Assembly (NCBI GenBank): GCA_018396755.1
Contig: JAGTQM010000011.1
Location: forward strand, 1-49,639
From: Candidatus Bathyarchaeota archaeon
GTDB lineage: Archaea > Thermoproteota > CALKCG01 > B24
Direction: 5' to 3'
DNA: 49,639 nt
Shown here: positions 16,471-25,449 of the stretch, piece by piece
Layout of the letters: each line of letters begins with the position of its first letter
Numbering within the stretch: position 1 is the first letter of the stretch
The notes under the pieces: model-generated
What the model saw: only the letters and a program-made list of their open reading frames with translations
What the model was told of the DNA's origin: nothing
The model's database searches: none
Translations under genes and position numbers: made by a program

Positions 16471-17462
16471 GTTTCCTCCCCCCTCGTAAGTTTAACAAAT
16501 ATGTCTTCAAGCGTTGGCTCAGACCTACGTACCGCCGAGAATTTGACACCCAATGAGTGAAGCTTACTGGCTACTATCGGTATGGCTTCATACTCGTCGT
16601 CAACCTGTAAACGTACTATTACGTTAGACGACTCATTTTTAGCATCCATAACCTTCTTGACAATCGATAAATTGGATAGAGCTTCAACTGTCTTCGATAA
16701 ATCATCAACTTCTCTAATTTCCACTTCAACAGCATGGACATCTCTAAGCATCTCCCTTAAAACCGAAGGAGGAGCATCAGCTATCACTCTCCCATCCTTC
16801 ATTATGGCTATTCTCTCACATAACTGTTCAACTTCAAACATGTTGTGGCTTGTGAATACGATCGTTTTCCCCAACTCACTATTCAAAGCCTTCAGAAGCC
16901 TTCTAGTTTCAACGGCGCTAATCGTATCAAGACCTATCGTCGGCTCATCCATAAATAAGATCGGTGGATTATGTAGTAGAGCCCTAGCCAGCATAACCTT
17001 AACCTTCATACCAGTCGAATAGTCTTTAACAAGCTTCTTGCTGTCTTTTGTCAATTCAAAGAATTCTAGGAGAGCTTTAATCCTCTTCTCAGCTATGTCT
17101 TTGGGAACGTTCTGTAGATACGCGTAAAACTTTAAATTGTCTTCAGCGTTAAGCCTCCAGTAAAGCGACCGTCCCCCAGTTTCACCGTGAAACCAGCCGA
17201 AACTACTTCTAACCTTATGAGGCTCCTTAATTATATCGTATCCATTTACCTTAGCGGTTCCCTCAGTTGGAAGTATTATGGTACACAACATTTTTATGAG
17301 CGTCGTCTTCCCCGCACCGTTAGGTCCAAGAAGACCGAAAAACTCCCCATGTTTAACTTTAATGTTCACATGGTCAACTGCCTTAATGTACTGCTTAACG
17401 CCTTCCTCCTTATTCTCAAACACTTTTGTCAAATCAGACGTTTCAACGGCGTACTCCATCAT
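16467..17462 (-). CDS. ABC transporter ATP-binding protein
   Basis: Drives the two ABC-2 permeases encoded just downstream. Walker A GPNGAGKTT is at residues 46-54, the signature motif appears as YSTGM (148-152) instead of LSGGQ, Walker B ILFMDEP is at 168-174, the D-loop GLD follows, and the switch His206 is in FTSHN. A C-terminal extension of about 90 residues with an alternating beta/alpha pattern (AVEVEIREVDDLSKTVEAL) is common in exporters of the DrrA/NatA group. The degenerate signature with the ST-G-M pattern is frequent in this group and need not mean loss of function. Confidence 0.93.
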   Translation of the reverse strand: MMEYAVETSDLTKVFENKEEGVKQYIKAVDHVNIKVKHGEFFGLLGPNGAGKTTLIKMLCTIILPTEGTAKVNGYDIIKEPHKVRSSFGWFHGETGGRSLYWRLNAEDNLKFYAYLQNVPKDIAEKRIKALLEFFELTKDSKKLVKDYSTGMKVKVMLARALLHNPPILFMDEPTIGLDTISAVETRRLLKALNSELGKTIVFTSHNMFEVEQLCERIAIMKDGRVIADAPPSVLREMLRDVHAVEVEIREVDDLSKTVEALSNLSIVKKVMDAKNESSNVIVRLQVDDEYEAIPIVASKLHSLGVKFSAVRRSEPTLEDIFVKLTRGEET

Positions 17463-17666
17463 CCATCCCGTTTAAACACTTTATACATATGAGTAAATAC
17501 TAACTGCCGATTGTCACCCTCTCTCTAAAAGATAGCTAGTTAATAATCGTTTCGTATAAATGCTGAAGGAGAAAATGCCACTTCTACAATCTAGCATACA
17601 TAATAAGGTTAGCATTAAGGAACCATATTAATTTAAACTACGTGTAAACGCGTTTGACATTTTTAC

Positions 17667-18503
17667 TTACATTGTGCTTAGCCATTCACGCATTTTCTGC
17701 GCATACTGCGGTAATGCCATTTCCGGCTCGAGTAATTCTGGTTCCCATCTTTTCTCCCACTCTACTATGGCGTATCCTCGATACCCTCCTTTCACCAGCA
17801 TCTCAAGCATCTCTCTTATCGGAACGTCACCTTCGCCGAGCAGTACATATTTTATTCTACCGTCTTCTACAACAGAATCTTTAACATGGATGCTAACAGT
17901 GTAGTGGGCTATGTTTCTATAGGTTTCTTCTGGCTTTTCCCCCATCATACGGTATGGATGATGTAAATCCCATAATATGCGTATACGTCTATGGTCAACC
18001 TTCTTCATGAGACGGGTGCAGAGCGACGTGTCAATCCAGTCGTCGTGTGTCTCCAGTGCTAGAGTTACACCGTAATATTCAGCTTCATCCCCTATCTCAC
18101 GTAAATTCTGCACGATTATCGGCATTATAGTTTCAACGGTGTAGCCGCTAGGTATTCTACCACCGTATATGCGAACAACCGAAGCATTCAAATCAGCGGC
18201 AAGTATCATATTACGCCTAGCTTCATCAAACTGCCTTCTCTTTTCACCTGGATCTACAACGCCAAATCGAGCGGATATGGATATCCCCGAGACTGAAACG
18301 CCATAATCAGCTAGAAGCTTCTTTGTTTTACCAAGTTCTGTTGTGAACTCTGGACGCCTAGTTATATCTAAATCTTCAAGTAAACCACGGAGCTCAATGC
18401 CTTCATAACCCATTTCAACGGCACTTCTAACTATCTTATGTAAATCCCATCTAGGACACCCTAAAGTACTGAACGATAGCTTTAACACCATACTCTCCCC
18501 CAC
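17667..18503 (-). CDS. Sugar phosphate isomerase/epimerase-like TIM barrel
   Basis: Xylose-isomerase-like (AP endonuclease 2 family) barrel of about 278 residues. Metal-site residues typical of the family are seen as Glu in ALETHDDW (about 150), Asp/His in LWDLHHPYR (about 180), His in VSIHVKDS (about 207) and Glu in AIVEWEKRW (about 245). Such enzymes epimerise or isomerise ketoses, inosose or hydroxypyruvate, or dehydrate sugars; the substrate is not determinable. ATG 18491 (MVLKLSFSTLGCP) is a likely alternative start. Confidence 0.8.
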   Translation of the reverse strand: MGESMVLKLSFSTLGCPRWDLHKIVRSAVEMGYEGIELRGLLEDLDITRRPEFTTELGKTKKLLADYGVSVSGISISARFGVVDPGEKRRQFDEARRNMILAADLNASVVRIYGGRIPSGYTVETIMPIIVQNLREIGDEAEYYGVTLALETHDDWIDTSLCTRLMKKVDHRRIRILWDLHHPYRMMGEKPEETYRNIAHYTVSIHVKDSVVEDGRIKYVLLGEGDVPIREMLEMLVKGGYRGYAIVEWEKRWEPELLEPEMALPQYAQKMREWLSTM

Positions 18504-18847
18504 TAGTTAATCATTTTAAACCATGGAAAATATTTAAACGTTCTCTTATCTCCACTCTATTCTATGAGGTATCTACTTTAAAGTAATTAAACAGACTTTA
18601 CGAAGGGGTTGGGTAACAGTTTCCATGGTTTGCGCGCCTCCGTATGTCGTCAGCCCATCAGACCATAAATGGGTAACACCTGTTAGGGCAGGAAATATTT
18701 CCTGAGCCCATACAAGGGTCAAAGGTAGACCACCATGTGAACTTAACGCTCAAAAGAAGCACGACCAAATTCTAGTTTAAACCGCTTAAAAATTAACAAT
18801 TTATAAAGCTCTTTGGAAGTGCGAGTGAAAATAAAAATGGGGAATGT
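18504..18847. other. 344-bp intergenic stretch with hairpin and direct repeat
   Basis: No gene is seen. It contains a strong hairpin at 18686-18709 (14-bp palindrome AGGAAATATTTCCT flanked by GGGC and GCCC) and a direct repeat TGGGTAACA at 18610-18618 and 18670-18678. The hairpin lies about 140 bases downstream of the OPT-like gene on its coding strand. It could be a 3' end signal, a small RNA or a protein-binding site. Confidence 0.3.
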
Positions 18848-20875
18848 TTAAAGTGTACGTGGGAATAGTATGAAGCTTGCTGATGCTGTTATTAGGACTT
18901 CTAAGGCATATCCTAGTGTGAAGCCTCCGACGAATGGTACAACCCATTCTTCGTAGAGTTTGCTTCCACCTATCCTTAGTATAGCTGACTTCACTATCCA
19001 TGCTACTAGGCATGCGAGCCAGAACCCGTCGATGGATATTTCCCAACTCCATGCAACTAACGCTAGCAGTGGATCCGGCATCCATAGGAACCTCGTGTAC
19101 AGGTATCTCCCCACAACCATTAGGGTGAAGCCGACACTTAGATGAAGCCACCCCTCAACTATAGGTCCATTGTACGGTATTGTCCAGAAATGCCACTCAG
19201 GCTCCTGTGAATAGTCCCAGAGACTGTAGCCTAGTGTTGCATGTCCGAATAGGCCTGAAATAGCCACTTGGTTGAAGCATGTGATGAACGATGCTATGAG
19301 CATTGAAACAATCATGATTTTCAACGCATTCCTCGGATGTATGTTATTGAGGCTGGCAATCCTATAAGTCGAGGCAGATACGAAGAACGGCGTGCCGAAG
19401 CCGCCTCCACCCTCATAGCCTCCACCCGCAGTATGCCCAATCCATTCCGCGCTTAGAAGAGGTACGAGTATTAAATCGGTCGATGTTATCTCTGGCAGAT
19501 ACCATGTTGGATATGCCATGAGCCTTATCATGGCTGGGGAAAGCCAGTAGCACGGCTGCAATGTGATAAACGTCCGACCCCATATAGGCGTTAAAGTAAG
19601 CCATATTATGACAGTTGAAACCAGTACTACAAAGGAAAGCCATAGGCTCAACCCGGTATACACGAAGAACAGTATAACCAATACGGAGAATACTATAAGC
19701 ATCGTCCAAGAACCTCTATAGCTCATAGGCTCATTAGCTTCAACCTTAACATCGGTTCTTCTAAGAGCAAGCCTCAGAGTTTCCACGATGTAGCGCCTCT
19801 CTAATAACATGGTTATTATGAAGAAGCCGAGAGCGGCACCAGAACATACCATAAAAAGATAGAGCGGCGGTGCAACCGTCGGACCTGTACACCAGTTTCT
19901 TCCGCAGAAGCCCGATCCAAGCATACCTGTATAATAGCCGAAGCCATAGAAGGCGATGAAAAGCGCTATTTCCATGACAAGCGTGTAGAACAGTATGCTA
20001 AATAGAGCATGCATAGGCGTTAGAAGCATTATCGGATACATAAGCGGATGCTTACCAATACCTAAGTGCCACGGCACATCTGCAGGGATCACCCAGTGAG
20101 ATCCCGGAGGGCACGTATCCGTACGCCACATATACAGGTCTGGAAACCATGGGAAGAGCGTTGCACCACTTAAAGGTATGCCGAGTAGAAACCCGACAAG
20201 TATCCCAGTGAGGAAACGCGTCTTAGATGGCCACTCCTTCCTCACCATACCTTCGACGTTTATTAGACACGTCTGGACTACGTCAACATATGGAAATGGA
20301 AGTTTTTCGACATCTATCCAACTACGACGGAAGATGCTGACTATGCTTACACCAACGCCGGCAAAAAGAGCGATTAATAGAAACCTCCACAGGATTGCCG
20401 GAAGCAAAACATCCCATGGTAGAACCCCTAGGTCGCCCACACCTCTAATGAGCAGTTCAGCCACTTCCGATGGAAGCGATACAAACCACGGCACGTATCT
20501 ACCCACAGGCTCCGGAATCAAAGGCCTAGCCAAGAGGAAACACGTATTTCTAGTCTCTATTGTTGCAAAATGCGTATAGAACGACGTGGTTACCATAGTG
20601 ATGCTGAGATACGCCAGGTTCGTCCTACTCAGGTATTTTCGAAAAGGCTGGAAATACTGAAGAGCCATAACAACCAAAAAAGCGACAAAAGGACCACCTA
20701 CAAAGTCTATCGGCGTAAGCAAAGCGTTAACCCTTTGAGTACACCGAGCTAAAGGTGGTAAGAGAGATTCAAAGAAGTTCCAGAAAAACGCCACGACAAT
20801 GCTCAGAGCAGCTACCCACAATAACGTTCTACCAGCAAGCTTCTCTTCAACAGATTTTTCCAACATCTTCCACAC
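18848..20875 (-). CDS. Large multi-pass membrane protein, OPT-like (DUF6784/DUF6785 type)
   Basis: About 675 residues with roughly 14 hydrophobic segments. Recurrent blocks such as FPWFPDLYMWRTDTCPPGSHW, GFGYYTGMLGSGFCGRNWC, RFLWMPDPLLALVAWSWE and LRIGGSKLYEEWVVPFVGGF resemble the uncharacterised archaeal/bacterial membrane family related to oligopeptide transporters. Substrate and direction are unknown. The start is either GTG 20875 or ATG 20866; a TATA-like element at 20901-20908 puts transcription start near 20876, supporting a nearly leaderless mRNA. A degraded second copy lies at 47602-49615. The upstream 13-mer at 20923 also precedes the coiled-coil transglutaminase-like gene. Confidence 0.75.
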   Translation of the reverse strand: MWKMLEKSVEEKLAGRTLLWVAALSIVVAFFWNFFESLLPPLARCTQRVNALLTPIDFVGGPFVAFLVVMALQYFQPFRKYLSRTNLAYLSITMVTTSFYTHFATIETRNTCFLLARPLIPEPVGRYVPWFVSLPSEVAELLIRGVGDLGVLPWDVLLPAILWRFLLIALFAGVGVSIVSIFRRSWIDVEKLPFPYVDVVQTCLINVEGMVRKEWPSKTRFLTGILVGFLLGIPLSGATLFPWFPDLYMWRTDTCPPGSHWVIPADVPWHLGIGKHPLMYPIMLLTPMHALFSILFYTLVMEIALFIAFYGFGYYTGMLGSGFCGRNWCTGPTVAPPLYLFMVCSGAALGFFIITMLLERRYIVETLRLALRRTDVKVEANEPMSYRGSWTMLIVFSVLVILFFVYTGLSLWLSFVVLVSTVIIWLTLTPIWGRTFITLQPCYWLSPAMIRLMAYPTWYLPEITSTDLILVPLLSAEWIGHTAGGGYEGGGGFGTPFFVSASTYRIASLNNIHPRNALKIMIVSMLIASFITCFNQVAISGLFGHATLGYSLWDYSQEPEWHFWTIPYNGPIVEGWLHLSVGFTLMVVGRYLYTRFLWMPDPLLALVAWSWEISIDGFWLACLVAWIVKSAILRIGGSKLYEEWVVPFVGGFTLGYALEVLITASASFILFPRTL

Positions 20876-21263
20876 CTATCAGTCTATTTTTGCGAAGCTA
20901 TATATATGCACTGCTGTGCAGGTGAGCCCATTTAATAATTCCTGATTGATGCTTCCTTTGCCATAAGAGGGGAAGTCTGAGTCTAAAACGGCTTAGCCCG
21001 CCTCTCGACGCCCACACATATTCAACAGCTTCTACAAGCTACATCAACGCATCGAAGCAGGATTGCATCCGCCTAAAAGCATTGTAGGTGATTTGATCGG
21101 AAGCAAACCATAAAAACGGAAATCTGGTCGAAAATCGTCTGCTACAGCCTCATATGGACAATCAGAGAAAGCTACGGATTTTGAGCCGAAGCCCACTTTC
21201 CGTTAAGCTTAATAAAAAGCTGATGTCAATAATAGGCGTTACGGTTGCATTTTCCATAAATAG
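20876..21263. other. Intergenic region with promoter of the OPT-like gene
   Basis: About 390 bases without a convincing gene. The right-hand start holds a TATA-like TATATATA (20901-20908) and the 13-mer at 20923-20935. Nothing else structured was recognised. Confidence 0.4.
20923..20935 (-). promoter_or_regulatory. Shared 13-bp upstream element, copy 1
   Basis: Read on the minus strand as TTAAATGGGCTCA, ending 14 bases upstream of the TATA-like box of the OPT-like gene. An identical 13-mer lies upstream of the transglutaminase-like gene at nearly the same distance from its TATA-like box. Candidate activator site; no factor is known. Confidence 0.35.
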
Positions 21264-22298
21264 CTACTCATCTATTGGTGCTGCTGCAAGCAGGTTCCAT
21301 TGTCCAACCCAGTCTGAGCCCTGGTCGTCGATTGTTTTTTGAGGTTCAATTATTATCCATTTCCCAGGTGCAACCCCCATACTTGTTAGATCGGAATAAT
21401 ACCAGTAACCATATTCCCCCAAATTGTCTAGATGGACAAGAACCATCATGTGATATTGTTTCTCGGCACTTAGGTCTTTATGACTGAAGTATGCGACGGC
21501 AGAGTCTATCCCTACAGCCTCGAAAAGCACGGCTGCCAATATCGTGAAGTCTTCGCAATCACCAGACTTGAAAGTCAAAGTTTCGGCTGGAGCTAATAGA
21601 ACATTTTCTACATCATATTCGTAATGGATGTGCTTGTTGATGAAGCCCAAGATTCTTGCGATTCTTTCCGTAGGATCTTGAGATATGGATGACCCTGTTA
21701 AATTAAGCGCATAGTTGAGTATTACTCGGGCCACGTCGTAGCTGTGTTCACCTGCTTCTTGGTAGAACTCGTTTTCAAGCGAAGTCCAATAGATCCGTCC
21801 TAAACCGTGTGAAACCAGATCCGCCGCGAATTGTACCATTTCAGTATCGGACCGCCATGTTCCAAACTTCTTCCTTAGAACGTCATAGTAGGATGCTAGG
21901 CTGTTGCCTATTCTTAAGGTTGTCTTAACCTCATAATATCCTTGAAGTACATCGTAGTCTTCGAGTAGGCTCTTGTAGTCCTCAAGGAGGTGACTATAGT
22001 CGTTGAGAAGGTCGTTATAGGATTGCTCGAGAGTTTCATAATCGTTCTGCAGTGTACTGTAAGAACTCCTCAACGAGGTATGATCAGCATTTAGTCTGTC
22101 ATACTTCGCCTGCAACGCATTATATGCATCATATAGGCTTGAATAGTCGCTTTGAAGTCTAGAATAAGACTCCTTAAGCTCATCATACGCGTGGCTTAGA
22201 CTACTGTAACTGCTTTGAAGCGGCACATAAAGTATGCCTTCCGCTCCGGCTAGGACAGCCAGTAATACAATTGCGATAATATAACCTTTTGACTGCAT
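21264..22298 (-). CDS. Membrane-anchored coiled-coil protein with transglutaminase-like domain
   Basis: From ATG 22298 the protein has a cytosolic MQSK, one membrane anchor (GYIIAIVLLAVLAGAEGILY), then about 95 residues of coiled coil in which short Y/S/L-rich units recur (SSLYDAYNALQAKYDRL, NDLLNDYSHLLEDYKSL), and a C-terminal transglutaminase-like domain. The likely nucleophile is Cys in KSGDCEDFT and the His is in YHMMVLVH. The domain would face the outside of the cell and could act as a cysteine protease or cross-linking enzyme. ATG 22298 fits a TATA-like CTATTTAAAG at 22331-22340; longer in-frame starts at 22346 and 22361 are less likely. Lies just upstream of the OPT-like gene, 388 bases apart. 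Confidence 0.78.
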   Translation of the reverse strand: MQSKGYIIAIVLLAVLAGAEGILYVPLQSSYSSLSHAYDELKESYSRLQSDYSSLYDAYNALQAKYDRLNADHTSLRSSYSTLQNDYETLEQSYNDLLNDYSHLLEDYKSLLEDYDVLQGYYEVKTTLRIGNSLASYYDVLRKKFGTWRSDTEMVQFAADLVSHGLGRIYWTSLENEFYQEAGEHSYDVARVILNYALNLTGSSISQDPTERIARILGFINKHIHYEYDVENVLLAPAETLTFKSGDCEDFTILAAVLFEAVGIDSAVAYFSHKDLSAEKQYHMMVLVHLDNLGEYGYWYYSDLTSMGVAPGKWIIIEPQKTIDDQGSDWVGQWNLLAAAPIDE

Positions 22299-22352
22299 CA
22301 AACTCGCCTTTATATACTTGGCTGCCCTGCTATTTAAAGCGCGCATCTGACA

Positions 22353-22365
22353 TGAGCCCATTTAA
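22353..22365 (-). promoter_or_regulatory. Shared 13-bp upstream element, copy 2
   Basis: Identical to the 13-mer at 20923-20935. It sits 12 bases upstream of the TATA-like element (22331-22340) of the transglutaminase-like gene. Confidence 0.35.
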
Positions 22366-22523
22366 GTCCAGTTGAACGCGTCACTTATTCGACCGGTCGA
22401 TTTACGGGTGGGGTTGAGGGCCACTTGAAAGAGGCTGAAAAATAGGGAGAGGGCTCACATTTGACCGTCAACGTCATATAGACGGCAGAATAAACGGACT
22501 TCTTAACTGTTCTGCCCACCTAA

Positions 22524-22988
22524 TCAGTTGGTGACTCTCCAGTCTCTCAACTGAGGATAGGGTTCAAACATGATCTTAAAGAGGATATTTGAGAGGCCCT
22601 GTGCAACCATTCTCATGTTGAACTTCTTGCCATAGGTTTTGGCTTTGGATATTGGAAAGAGGAAAAACGTGGCGTCACCGTTTTCTGGCGCGATTCTAAT
22701 GTAGGCGAAGTAGGGTATGGCATTCCACTTTTTTGAAGCTTCTTCTATCTTATCCCAATCAACCTTTACGGTTTCGTCGGCTTTATCCTTTACCCGCTCT
22801 CTAGTTCTAACACCAATCGCCATGTACATTCCCTTTGGGAACAGCACGCCTTCCTCATCTCTGCAGAGAAGATCTATACCTTCAACTTTAACCAAGCTCA
22901 CGTTAATCCCAAACTTAGACCTTAAATGCCAAGTAAGCAAATACTTCCCTAAATCTCCTAAAAACTTCGTTCTAACCTGCTCGTCCAC
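22524..22988 (-). CDS. Hypothetical protein, possibly a divergent PD-(D/E)xK nuclease fold
   Basis: About 154 residues, not confidently recognised. The layout is an N-terminal helix (FLGDLGKYLLTWHLRSKFG), then strand-turn-strand with VEGIDLLCRDEEG and YMAIGVRTRER, followed by helix and strand (IEEASKKWNAIPYFAYIRI). This order recalls PD-(D/E)xK nucleases, with Asp in GIDLL as the first acidic residue, but the second motif reads GVR where (D/E)xK is expected, so catalysis is doubtful. It lies at the left edge of the accessory region. Confidence 0.5.
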   Translation of the reverse strand: MDEQVRTKFLGDLGKYLLTWHLRSKFGINVSLVKVEGIDLLCRDEEGVLFPKGMYMAIGVRTRERVKDKADETVKVDWDKIEEASKKWNAIPYFAYIRIAPENGDATFFLFPISKAKTYGKKFNMRMVAQGLSNILFKIMFEPYPQLRDWRVTN

Positions 22989-23712
22989 AGGATTATCTTC
23001 TACTTAGATGTATAAAAGCTCTAAAACTAGCTCATACATTCTCTCAATTTTCCAAGTCACAATTACTCTTGTAGAAGCATAACAGCGTGGAAACGTAACC
23101 AAACTCAGCAGGACGACGTTAAAGCTTGCAACATGACTTTCTGCTATAGATTACTTCCTCATACCTACTAAGCGAAGGTTTTTCTCCTTAAACCCGTAGC
23201 ACGATCAATTTTACATGTCCATCATATACAACCGTTATCGGATAGTTAACATTTTATCACTATCCGTTCCACTTCAGCCTTTAAGACGTCATAGGTCTTT
23301 CGGGGGCAACGGTGACTCCCCACATCTTAGGTGTGCATCATCCTGTGTCTGCACTCTGTCTCCGCCCCCAACGGCAGAGCCAAACCGTCCGCCACCCAAT
23401 CTTAAAGATTGGTGAAAAGCCGTATAAAGCTAACTATTCAGGAACTGCTGACGAACCCACTTAAGGGCTCTCGCAATCTCTCGAAAACCATGCTGACATA
23501 ACTTTTCGGGCAGATGGCATCTACATACTCCCCTCCTCCACAGATGATCTACAGATCATCTAAGACTGTCTGGGGGTAGATAGGACAGCAGTCGGTCAAG
23601 GGGGCGAAGCCTTCAATCCTCTCTGTGAGATTCTCTACCAATGATCGACAAGAAGGGTCTCTACACAGGTCTAGGACTCGTTATGATGAGTGGTAGTCTC
23701 GTGAAGAACCTA
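22989..23712. other. Non-coding stretch with inverted repeats, likely IS remnant
   Basis: About 720 bases with no gene I can support. It holds a 7-bp hairpin CAATCTT-A-AAGATTG at 23397-23411 and a 9-bp inverted repeat AGATGATCT-AC-AGATCATCT at 23542-23561, and it leads into an IS200/IS605-type right end at 23713-23747. I read it as the body of a short non-autonomous element or decayed insertion sequence. Confidence 0.35.
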
Positions 23713-23747
23713 GAATCCCCAGGCTTTAGCCGTGGAGAGTGTCAAAT
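23713..23747 (+). mobile_element. IS200/IS605-type right-end hairpin (orphan omega-RNA 3' end)
   Basis: GAATCCCCAGGCTTTAGCCG followed by TGGAGAGTGTCAAAT has the right-end layout of IS200/IS605 elements: a GGC/GCC hairpin, then GAGTGTCAA. The 11-mer GAGTGTCAAAT (23737-23747) is identical to the one at 29026-29036. In active elements this is the 3' end of the omega RNA and the guide starts directly after it. No tnpB precedes it on the plus strand. Confidence 0.5.
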
Positions 23748-23865
23748 GTAGATAGATGCATGAATGGAGATAAGCGAATGTAGAAAACTAGATTTTTGCT
23801 GGAACACGCATTTTTTTCCGCTTCTTGTTCTGCTATTTGTAGCGAGACCTCGTTCACTATTTCAT

Positions 23866-24138
23866 TCAACTTTTTACTAATGGGTGCTCTTTATTTATCC
23901 TGTACATCGTAGCTCTCCCTATCTTCCTTGAGGGCTTAACTATTCCCAATTCCTCCAAACCTTTGAAGTTCTTGTAAAAAGTTTGCTTGCTCATTCCTAG
24001 CTCTCTTATAACTTCGCTCTTGCTGAAGTCGAAGTATGGATTATCCAAGAAAATATCCAATATTCTCAGCTTGGGCGAGTAGCCAAACATCTTTATGAAA
24101 AGAGTTTCCCCGAGATCCTTATACCTGACTTCTGACAT
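23866..24138 (-). CDS. Small winged-helix transcriptional regulator
   Basis: About 90 residues forming one winged helix. The first helix region is ETLFIKMFGYSPKLRILDIFLDN, the HTH is FDFSKSEVIRELGMSKQTFYKNFKGLEELGI, and the wing is VKPSRKIGRATMYRINKEHPLV. This pattern matches small archaeal DNA-binding proteins found on chromosomes and plasmids. Targets are unknown. It is divergent from the broken small gene at 24201, and the 62 bases between probably hold both promoters. Confidence 0.75.
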   Translation of the reverse strand: MSEVRYKDLGETLFIKMFGYSPKLRILDIFLDNPYFDFSKSEVIRELGMSKQTFYKNFKGLEELGIVKPSRKIGRATMYRINKEHPLVKS

Positions 24139-24200
24139 ACAAGATTACTTGGAAATAGAAGCATTTAAATCTTAACCGCTAATGGTATTGTAAGTGTACC

Positions 24201-24461
24201 ATGTTTATAAGCACAGACAGAGAAATCAAAGCGATCATCCTAAGTAAGCCAAGGAATAGGGGTTGTTGGGGTGCTAGATACACTCCGCTAGACAGCCTTG
24301 TGCGATGGCTCAGCAGGAAGATAAAGCGAGATGGAAAAAGAGTTCAAGGAACTATAAGGTAACCAGTCAAAGATGAATATCTCATACTCCATAAAAGGGG
24401 AGAAACCGTCTCGTTAAATCCAGCAAGGAGTAGGGAAATCTTAGAGCTTATCGGAGCTTAA
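24201..24461 (+). pseudogene. Small archaeal hypothetical gene broken by an in-frame TAA
   Basis: One frame runs from ATG 24201 to TAA 24459-24461 with a single internal TAA at 24360-24362. The two halves are RGCWGARYTPLDSLVRWLSR and, after the stop, VKDEYLILHKRGETVSLNPA. Read together they look like one basic protein of about 86 residues whose LHKRGETVSLNP end resembles small conserved archaeal proteins of unknown role; that resemblance is from memory. The stop could come from a GAA or AAA codon. It may be a pseudogene or a sequencing error. Confidence 0.45.
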
Positions 24462-24994
24462 GGAAACTCTATGCATCGATAAACATCATTACTTCACTTT
24501 CAGCCTCTTTCTTTAGTGATTCTATAGCAAGATACTCAAGCAGAGAAGCTTTGAATGAGTTGAAGCATCTTGAATCAAAAATAATGGCTAGGACTGAGAG
24601 TCTTTTGAGGAGTAAGAACTCTAGGGAATATGGCTTATCGAACACTCGCCCGTTAGTTCTAAGGAGAGAAGAAGATTGCTCGATACACATGTAAAAACTA
24701 TGGAGAGATTTTGTTTAGGAAATATTGAAAAGGCCAGCAATTTAACGTCTTGAGTTCAGGAAGATGCACGCAGATATAATGGAAAGGCGTGATAGAGCCT
24801 TCGCTAATTATCTGAGCCGTTCAAATCCTAATCCAAACCAAAATGTTTTGACTACAAGAGGTGCTGCTCATTTAATGTTGCTAGAATACTTGGCTGAAAG
24901 GCTACTCCATAATGGGCAACAATCCACTCTAAGGAACCATTTGCTCAAATAATAATGAATAGAAAAGCTCAAATAGGATTACGGAGACTGTACA
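24462..24994. other. Stretch without a convincing gene
   Basis: About 530 bases. A 62-codon frame from ATG 24764 to 24952 (ending LLEYLAERLLHNGQQ) and a 73-codon minus frame at 24469-24690 are open, but neither has a recognisable motif or a clear ribosome-binding site. I treat both as doubtful; the region may be decayed coding sequence. Confidence 0.3.
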
Positions 24995-25387
24995 TTGAGG
25001 GAGGATGAAGTGATCGCCTCTGAAAGGGTGGGGCTCATCAAGCGCTTGCTCAGTGAGGCTGATGGCTACCTAGCGAAAGATGATGCCATTCAATCCTCGG
25101 AGAAACTCTACAAGGCAGCTGAGGAGTGCGTGAAAGCCCTCTCGGAGGTCTTCAATCTTGAAGAGGCTAAGGCTGCTGAGGAAAGGGGCAGGTGGACGGT
25201 TACATTGCTTGAAAAAGCCGTTAGGAAGCTCACGAATAAGCTGGGCATAGACGTTCAGCTTGGATGGGATGCGGCAAACCACCTACACGTATGGGGATTC
25301 CACGAAGCAAAACTCGACAGAGAAGATGTTGAAGCGAGGATACCCATAATAAGGAGGCTCATAGAGCTGTTAGAAGAACATCGATGA
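24995..25387 (+). CDS. PaREP1 family protein
   Basis: About 130 residues from TTG 24995. The helical pattern RLLSEADGYLAKDDAIQSSEKLYKAAEECVKAL, then RGRWTVTLLEKAVRKL, and the closing WDAANHLHVWGFHEAKL identify the PaREP1 family, multicopy in hyperthermophilic archaea. The SEKLYKAAEECVKAL segment resembles the nucleotidyltransferase-partner HEPN helices, so a toxin-antitoxin or RNA-related role is possible but unproven. No nucleotidyltransferase lies next to it. Typical of mobile, lineage-specific regions, which fits this island. Confidence 0.78.
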   Translation: MREDEVIASERVGLIKRLLSEADGYLAKDDAIQSSEKLYKAAEECVKALSEVFNLEEAKAAEERGRWTVTLLEKAVRKLTNKLGIDVQLGWDAANHLHVWGFHEAKLDREDVEARIPIIRRLIELLEEHR

Positions 25388-25449
25388 ATTTTCGCAGAAT
25401 CGTCAATAATCGTCGATTAAAGGTTTATATTCAAATCCACGTCATGTAG

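Noticed and set aside
18690-18703. GGAA..TTCC palindrome as an NrpR operator
   Set aside because: The spacer is 4 bases instead of the 6 known for methanogen NrpR sites, and no promoter is evident next to it.
23215-23415. 66-codon plus-strand frame in the non-coding stretch
   Set aside because: Pro/Arg/Ser-rich, no motif and no ribosome-binding site; it overlaps hairpin-rich DNA that looks like an IS remnant.
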